From positions 496,001 through 560,000 of the forward strand of contig JAUJEB010000001.1 of the NCBI GenBank assembly GCA_030442055.1: 64,000 nucleotides of DNA. The letters are read 5' to 3'. Numbering within the stretch: the first letter of the stretch is position 1; every line of letters begins with the position of its first letter. The DNA comes from Agaribacillus aureus (GTDB lineage Bacteria; Bacteroidota; Bacteroidia; Cytophagales; Cyclobacteriaceae). The position numbers were made by a program, and so were the translations under genes. The notes under the pieces were generated by a model. The model had not been told where the DNA came from, did no database searches, and saw nothing but the letters and a program-made list of their open reading frames with translations. Positions 61,172-64,000 of this stretch are shown here, one piece after another.

Positions 61172-63340
61172 TTATTGTTTCACGACCACCTCAAGCTTTC
61201 CTCCTTCAGTAAACAAATCATGAGAGACGAAGTATCCATCATAATCCTGCCCATTCACCTTCAGTACATCAAGCGATCTTCCGTTGCCAATTTTTTGAAT
61301 CAGAACTTCCTTACCATTACTCGATTTCCAGCACACACTATCGAAAACCGGCACAGTGACAATATACTCGTTATCAGCAGGTGAAAATGGATAAATTCCC
61401 AAGGCGTTAAAAACATACCAGGCAGACATCTCACCGGCATCATCCATTCCCGATAGTGCTAGACCATCTTCACCAACACCATAGTAGTTGTTCAAAATGT
61501 TATCGATGATCCGCTGTGATTTTTTTGGTTTACCTATGAAATAATAGGAAAAAGGCGCCTCGTGATCGGGCTGATTGCCATGGCAATACTGACCGATGAA
61601 ACCGGACACATTCCTGGCGATATGCCTGGGATTCCATGGAACGGTAAATAATGAATCTAACTTAGCTTCAAATTCATCATCACCCCCATACAATGCTACC
61701 AACGCTTTCATATCGTGCGGGGCAAAGAATGAAACCTGCCAGGCATTGGCCTCCCGGTACATATATTCGTAATAAGGGTAATCAGGAATGAAATTTTTCA
61801 CCCAACTGCCATCTTTCAAGCGGCCTCTCATAAAACGTGTGGAAGGGTCAAAAACATTCTTAAAGTTCTCAGACCGCCCGTCCATCATTTTATGATTGAC
61901 TTCATCACCAAGTTCCCTGGCAAGGAGCGAGAGCGCATAATCATCATAGGCATATTCCAGCGTTTTGGAAACACCAGCCCTGGCTTTAGATTCCACATGG
62001 GCCAACCCGATTTCCGGCGTAGAGATATAGCCTTTTCGCATATATTCTCCAAGGTAGGGACGAGTCCCTCCTTCCTTCGTCGCGTTGTTGAGCAGTAATT
62101 GATAAACCGCCTTGACATCGTAATCCCTGATACCTCTTAAATACGCTCCGGCGATAAAAGGGGCGGCGTGGTCACCGTGGAAGAAGGTAGGAATAAATCC
62201 GGTATTACTTCCTACATGATGCAGTGACTTGATTACATCTGACACAACATGCGGGGAAATTATGCTAAGAAGCACCAGCTTGTTGCGATAGGTATCCCAT
62301 AGGGAAGGGATGGTGTAATAATTAAAACCTTCATTTTTAACCATCCCTTTTACATCTGTAAACTCGCCGTTCACGTCGCTTCTTAATGCCGGCCACAGAA
62401 AAGAACGATAGAGTGAGCTGTAAAATAATTCCTTTTGTCTGGCGGTACCACCCTTTACCTGAATTTTGGAAAGCAAATCTTCCCACGTCGTGTCCGCGGC
62501 ATGCCTGATCTCCTCAAAAGAGTTATCGCCAATCTCGGTTTGTAGGTTTTTTTGGGCATTCCGAATACTTACAAAGGACAACCCGATTTTCAAATCGATG
62601 GGTTTATTGTCTCCATTCCTGATGGTTATTATGGCATGTCCATTTTGCTCACCTTCTTTATTTACAGCCAGGTCTGTAATATTTTCATTGAAGTAAGCAT
62701 AGAAATAAATAGTTTCCTTTCCAATATTTTGGAAGCCCTGAACGGCATTATCCTGCGTTTTTTCAATACTCCAATCATGCACGCGATTGTTGGATCGGGC
62801 CAAATCAAACAAAACCTTCCTGCCTTCTCCTGAATGATACTGGTATTGATGAAAACCACTCCTCAAAGTAGAAGTCAGCTTCACCTCAATATTGTAATCC
62901 TTTAACAGGACACTATAGAAACCTGGTGAGGCTGACTCTGTATCGTGAGAAAAACGAGAACGGTAATGCTGACCTTCGCCGGTAACCGGAAGAATCGGAA
63001 TATTACAAAGGTTCCAGTGCCCTTTATTAGTATGTGTGAAGGCATAGATTATTGTATCTTCATACTGATACCCGGCACCAGTATTGAATGCGGTGATAGG
63101 ACTAAGCTGCACCATGGCATTTGGCAATGAGGCTCCCGGATAGGTAAGGCCAGCCCAAACACGCCAATCTTTGGGAGGTGAATACCCAATGATACCCGGA
63201 TCAGTAAGCGGCGCGGTTCCTAAAAATGTATTCACATATGCGGTGCATTTATTTAATTTCAGCGCTTCTGTAGGTGCATGACAGGTGACCAGCCACATGG
63301 CCACCAATAAAAACATCAGTACACGTCTTGTTAGGTCCAT
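61172..63340 (-). CDS. GH92 alpha-mannosidase, lipoprotein
   Basis: The open frame extends to 63505, but that stretch overlaps the GH125 gene; the ATG at 63340 starts a lipoprotein signal (MFLLVAMWLVTC, Cys20), so I chose it, giving 722 residues. Family features are TYPGASLPNAMVQLSPITAF near the N-terminus, SLWDTYRNKLVLLSIISPHV in the middle and GLALSGMDDAGEMSAWYVFN near the end; the last corresponds to the conserved GNDDxGxMSAWYvf block with the calcium/catalytic acids. GH92 enzymes are calcium-dependent exo-alpha-mannosidases. It lies 22 bp after the GH125 gene and should trim alpha-mannan or N-glycan mannose. Confidence 0.93.
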   Translation of the reverse strand: MDLTRRVLMFLLVAMWLVTCHAPTEALKLNKCTAYVNTFLGTAPLTDPGIIGYSPPKDWRVWAGLTYPGASLPNAMVQLSPITAFNTGAGYQYEDTIIYAFTHTNKGHWNLCNIPILPVTGEGQHYRSRFSHDTESASPGFYSVLLKDYNIEVKLTSTLRSGFHQYQYHSGEGRKVLFDLARSNNRVHDWSIEKTQDNAVQGFQNIGKETIYFYAYFNENITDLAVNKEGEQNGHAIITIRNGDNKPIDLKIGLSFVSIRNAQKNLQTEIGDNSFEEIRHAADTTWEDLLSKIQVKGGTARQKELFYSSLYRSFLWPALRSDVNGEFTDVKGMVKNEGFNYYTIPSLWDTYRNKLVLLSIISPHVVSDVIKSLHHVGSNTGFIPTFFHGDHAAPFIAGAYLRGIRDYDVKAVYQLLLNNATKEGGTRPYLGEYMRKGYISTPEIGLAHVESKARAGVSKTLEYAYDDYALSLLARELGDEVNHKMMDGRSENFKNVFDPSTRFMRGRLKDGSWVKNFIPDYPYYEYMYREANAWQVSFFAPHDMKALVALYGGDDEFEAKLDSLFTVPWNPRHIARNVSGFIGQYCHGNQPDHEAPFSYYFIGKPKKSQRIIDNILNNYYGVGEDGLALSGMDDAGEMSAWYVFNALGIYPFSPADNEYIVTVPVFDSVCWKSSNGKEVLIQKIGNGRSLDVLKVNGQDYDGYFVSHDLFTEGGKLEVVVKQ

Positions 63341-63362
63341 GAACGTAGGTTTATTATAATAA

Positions 63363-64000
63363 TTAGTCCAGCAGGTTGGGGGTTTCCTTATAGGTCTTCC
63401 ATAAAAATTCCCCGAAAAGCGTATTAGCCCAGGCAAACCATGGCCTGGTAAAATTGCGGGGATCGTCTTTATGAAAAGTTTCGTGCATAAACCCCGTGCC
63501 GGCATGAGTTGACGCGAGCGTTTTGATGCAGGATTTTATCTCTTTATGACTGGTGCTGGTCAGGCCCTGCATGGTGATGGCCATAGGCCATATCATATCT
63601 ATACCTACATGCGGTCCGCCAATGCCCGCTCCGGCTTTTCCTGCAAAATAGAATGGGTTGTCGGTTGACAAAACAAATTTTCTTGTGTTTTGATAAACGC
63701 CATCCTCAACATCTACCGCATTGAGGTAAGGCAGCGAAAGCAAACTTGGAACATTGGCATCATCCATTAGCAGGTGACTTCCAAAGCCATCAATCTCAAA
63801 GGCATAGATCTTTCCATATTTGGGGTGATTCACGGTGGCAAATTGGTCCAGCGCATCTTTAACTTCTTTGCCCAACGCCTTTAGATCCTTTGCTAGTGCC
63901 TTATCCCCGGTCAACGTCTCCACCATTTCGGCAGCCTGATTTAAACTCACCACGGCAAAGAAGTTGGAAGGTATAAGGAATGAAAAAACAGTAGCATCAT
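63363..64000 (-). CDS. GH125 exo-alpha-1,6-mannosidase, cut by right edge
   Basis: The frame is open to base 64000, so the N-terminal half is missing; a GTG at 63953 is internal. The visible 212 residues start DATVFSFLIPSNFFAVVSLN and contain EIDGFGSHLLMDDANVPSLL, GAGIGGPHVG, GFMHETFHKDDPRNFTRPWF and AWANTLFGEFLW. These are strongly conserved in family GH125. The enzymes release single mannose units from alpha-1,6-mannosides. It is the first visible gene of a mannan cluster with GH92 and GH76. Confidence 0.93.
   Translation of the reverse strand, partial: DATVFSFLIPSNFFAVVSLNQAAEMVETLTGDKALAKDLKALGKEVKDALDQFATVNHPKYGKIYAFEIDGFGSHLLMDDANVPSLLSLPYLNAVDVEDGVYQNTRKFVLSTDNPFYFAGKAGAGIGGPHVGIDMIWPMAITMQGLTSTSHKEIKSCIKTLASTHAGTGFMHETFHKDDPRNFTRPWFAWANTLFGEFLWKTYKETPNLLD

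Noticed and set aside
63341-63505. Longer N-terminus of the GH92 protein
   Set aside because: It would overlap the GH125 coding sequence by about 140 bp and push the lipoprotein signal inside the protein.
1-64000. tRNA, rRNA, CRISPR array, phage genes or intact insertion sequence
   Set aside because: None could be recognised on either strand: no regularly spaced identical repeats, no cloverleaf-like sequence in the gaps examined, and no transposase or integrase reading frame.

Overview
The window reads as chromosome of a Bacteroidota bacterium, probably a free-living, polysaccharide-degrading (possibly marine) member of the Cytophagales or a related order. The support is two SusC/SusD pairs, a hybrid two-component sensor-regulator, an ECF sigma/FecR pair coupled to a TonB receptor, two proteins with type IX secretion C-terminal tails, many lipoprotein signals, and at least one TAnnTTTG-type -7 box. 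No rRNA, tRNA, CRISPR array or intact insertion sequence was found.

Region 1 (1-29921) is a large polysaccharide utilization locus (PUL) for a sulfated polymer. A plus-strand run carries a truncated sulfatase, then (4677-11379) a sulfatase-GH43 fusion, a sulfatase, a GH43 and another sulfatase. The minus strand carries a DUF1593 protein, a tandem GH43, a beta-helix enzyme, a surface glycan-binding-type lipoprotein, SusD, SusC, the hybrid sensor and a GH27-sulfatase-GH27 operon. A DUF1080 lipoprotein closes the region. Five sulfatases with GH43 and GH27 enzymes suggest a sulfated galactan, arabinan or arabinogalactan; this substrate is an inference.

Region 2 (28623-36252) is a patchwork: a remnant of a sodium/solute symporter, an ImmA-type metallopeptidase plus PIN-like (DUF4411) pair flanked by two related ~116-bp repeats, an AsmA-like protein and an amidohydrolase remnant.

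Region 3 (36253-48404, minus strand) is a second SusC/SusD locus. An ECF sigma factor and FecR precede an STN-containing SusC, SusD and two SusE/F-position lipoproteins. After two tandem terminators comes an FG-GAP/ASPIC-UnbV protein with a type IX sorting tail. It has no recognisable glycoside hydrolase.

Region 4 (48726-56504, plus strand) looks like an amino-sugar operon: DeoR-type regulator, ROK kinase, MFS permease, SIS protein, a GH9-polysaccharide deacetylase fusion and a DUF5009 membrane acyltransferase-like protein. Repeated TGCAT-containing sites lie before the regulator and before the kinase.

Region 5 (56660-58898) has a DinB-like protein, an AraC regulator and a ketopantoate reductase-like protein. 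Region 6 (59231-64000, minus strand) is an alpha-mannan set: GH76 with a crystallin-like module and type IX tail, GH92 and GH125; the GH125 gene runs off the right edge.
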